DNA of 5,842 bases from Oligoflexia bacterium (GTDB taxonomy: Bacteria; Myxococcota_A; UBA796; UBA2385), in NCBI GenBank assembly GCA_013152105.1, contig JAADHA010000496.1:1-5842 (forward strand). Direction: 5' to 3'. The position numbers were made by a program, and so were the translations under genes. This document shows positions 5,102 through 5,842 of this stretch, piece by piece (the first letter of the stretch is position 1; each line of letters opens with the position of its first letter). Under the pieces are notes generated by a model. The model made no database searches. It saw only the letters and a program-made list of their open reading frames with translations, and was not told where the DNA came from.

Positions 5102-5842
5102 CTTCGACGATGTAGCCGCCGCCGTCATAGCGAGCGACCCACAGGCGCGCCGTGTCGCCGCTGCCGGTGGCGTGCATCACGTAGATTCCCTGGCCTTTTT
5201 TGAATGCCTTGGGTGCCGCGTCTGCTGGTCCACCATCGAAGCGCATGGTGGACACGCCGAGGTAGTGCGGGGCGGCTTGTGTGGGCTCGATGACGTAGCA
5301 GTCCTGATCGTCCGCGCCGCCCGCAACACAGGCGAAGCCTTCGTCCGCGTCGTCCTGGTCGAGGTCGAGCAGGGTGGCCCAGGTGATGGTGGTGGCCGCC
5401 CCGCGCAGCTTGGAGAGGTCGCGGGACCATTGGGCCTTGGTGTCGGGGTCGGGTGCCTTGAGGGGCAGCGCGGTGGCGCCCTTGGGCACCGTGTTTTGGG
5501 GGGCGCCCGCGTCGTCAAAGGCGAAACCGCTGGCCTTGCTCAGGCGGATCGAGGCGCGACCCACATGCGGAGGCGGAGGCGAGAGCAAGTAGATCGAGGC
5601 GGTGGGATCGGTCTTGAAGATGCCCAGCCGCGACCGTTTTCCGCCGACGTTCACCCAGATTCGCTTCTGTCCGGCCTTGAGCGTCTCGACTTCGACCCAG
5701 TCGCCGACCTGGTTCGACCCGGACAGGACCGTCCCGAGGTTGGCAGCGCTGGCCGGCAGGGCGCCGGGTTGCCACCAGGTCAAGTCGGTCTGGGAGAAGA
5801 TCCGCAGCCCGTCGTGGTAGGTCATGGCGAGCTTGGTGCCGG
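5091..5842 (-). CDS. Hypothetical protein, C-terminal part, 5' truncated by window edge
   Basis: I do not recognise this protein. The frame is open to the right edge, and the codons just before the ATG at 5825 read GTKLA, continuing naturally into MTYHDGLRIFSQ. With no binding site before that ATG, the gene most likely starts outside the window, leaving 250 visible residues. The visible part is rich in Gly, Ala and Asp and is predicted mainly beta. It opens with a WW-containing segment (DLTWWQPGALPAS) and GDWVEVETLKAGQKRIWVNVGGK, which resembles an SH3-like or small beta-barrel module. A proline-rich SPPPPHVGRA stretch follows. A later acidic segment LDLDQDDADEGFACV is followed by a second Cys (DDQDCYVIEP), so the two cysteines could form a disulfide in an exported protein. 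The end is GDTARLWVARYDGGGYIV. Secretion cannot be checked because the N-terminus is missing. It converges on the radical SAM gene and is probably a separate transcription unit. Confidence 0.75.
   Translation of the reverse strand, partial: GTKLAMTYHDGLRIFSQTDLTWWQPGALPASAANLGTVLSGSNQVGDWVEVETLKAGQKRIWVNVGGKRSRLGIFKTDPTASIYLLSPPPPHVGRASIRLSKASGFAFDDAGAPQNTVPKGATALPLKAPDPDTKAQWSRDLSKLRGAATTITWATLLDLDQDDADEGFACVAGGADDQDCYVIEPTQAAPHYLGVSTMRFDGGPADAAPKAFKKGQGIYVMHATGSGDTARLWVARYDGGGYIVEGVR

Overview
The window is GC-rich, and third codon positions are strongly G/C in every gene. The gene types are a carbamoyltransferase, an exported NlpC/P60-type lipoprotein, a GT-C membrane glycosyltransferase and a cobalamin-binding radical SAM protein. 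Together with TTG/GTG starts and several weak ribosome binding sites, they suggest a Myxococcota/Deltaproteobacteria-like or other GC-rich environmental bacterium. This is an inference from style; there is no rRNA or marker gene to settle it. No tRNA, rRNA, IS element, integrase, attachment site or CRISPR array was recognised.

Layout. (1) Positions 2-640, plus strand: the C-terminal part of a NodU/CmcH/TobZ-type O-carbamoyltransferase that enters from the left edge. (2) Positions 662-1408, minus strand: a lipoprotein with an NlpC/P60-like hydrolase domain, convergent with gene 1. (3) Positions 1409-1993: a divergent intergenic region. It holds a probable leaderless promoter for the lipoprotein on the minus strand, and on the plus strand an extended -10 motif, a good Shine-Dalgarno and a 34-codon ORF of unknown meaning. 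(4) Positions 1994-3331 and 3328-5052, plus strand: a two-gene unit with overlapping stop and start codons. It encodes a polytopic GT-C glycosyltransferase and a B12-binding radical SAM protein with a TPR-like helical tail. (5) Positions 5091-5842, minus strand: the C-terminal part of an unrecognised protein that enters from the right edge and converges on gene 4.

How they may work together. The only pair with strong evidence for a shared job is the glycosyltransferase and the radical SAM enzyme, which are translationally coupled. A plausible reading is modification of a lipid-linked glycan or a secondary metabolite: the membrane enzyme would transfer a sugar from a polyprenyl-phosphate donor, and the B12 radical SAM enzyme would carry out methylation or another radical step. 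The nearby carbamoyltransferase would fit such a tailoring neighbourhood, but it is separated by an oppositely oriented gene and may be unrelated. The most testable novelty is whether the 34-codon ORF upstream of the pair is a real peptide.
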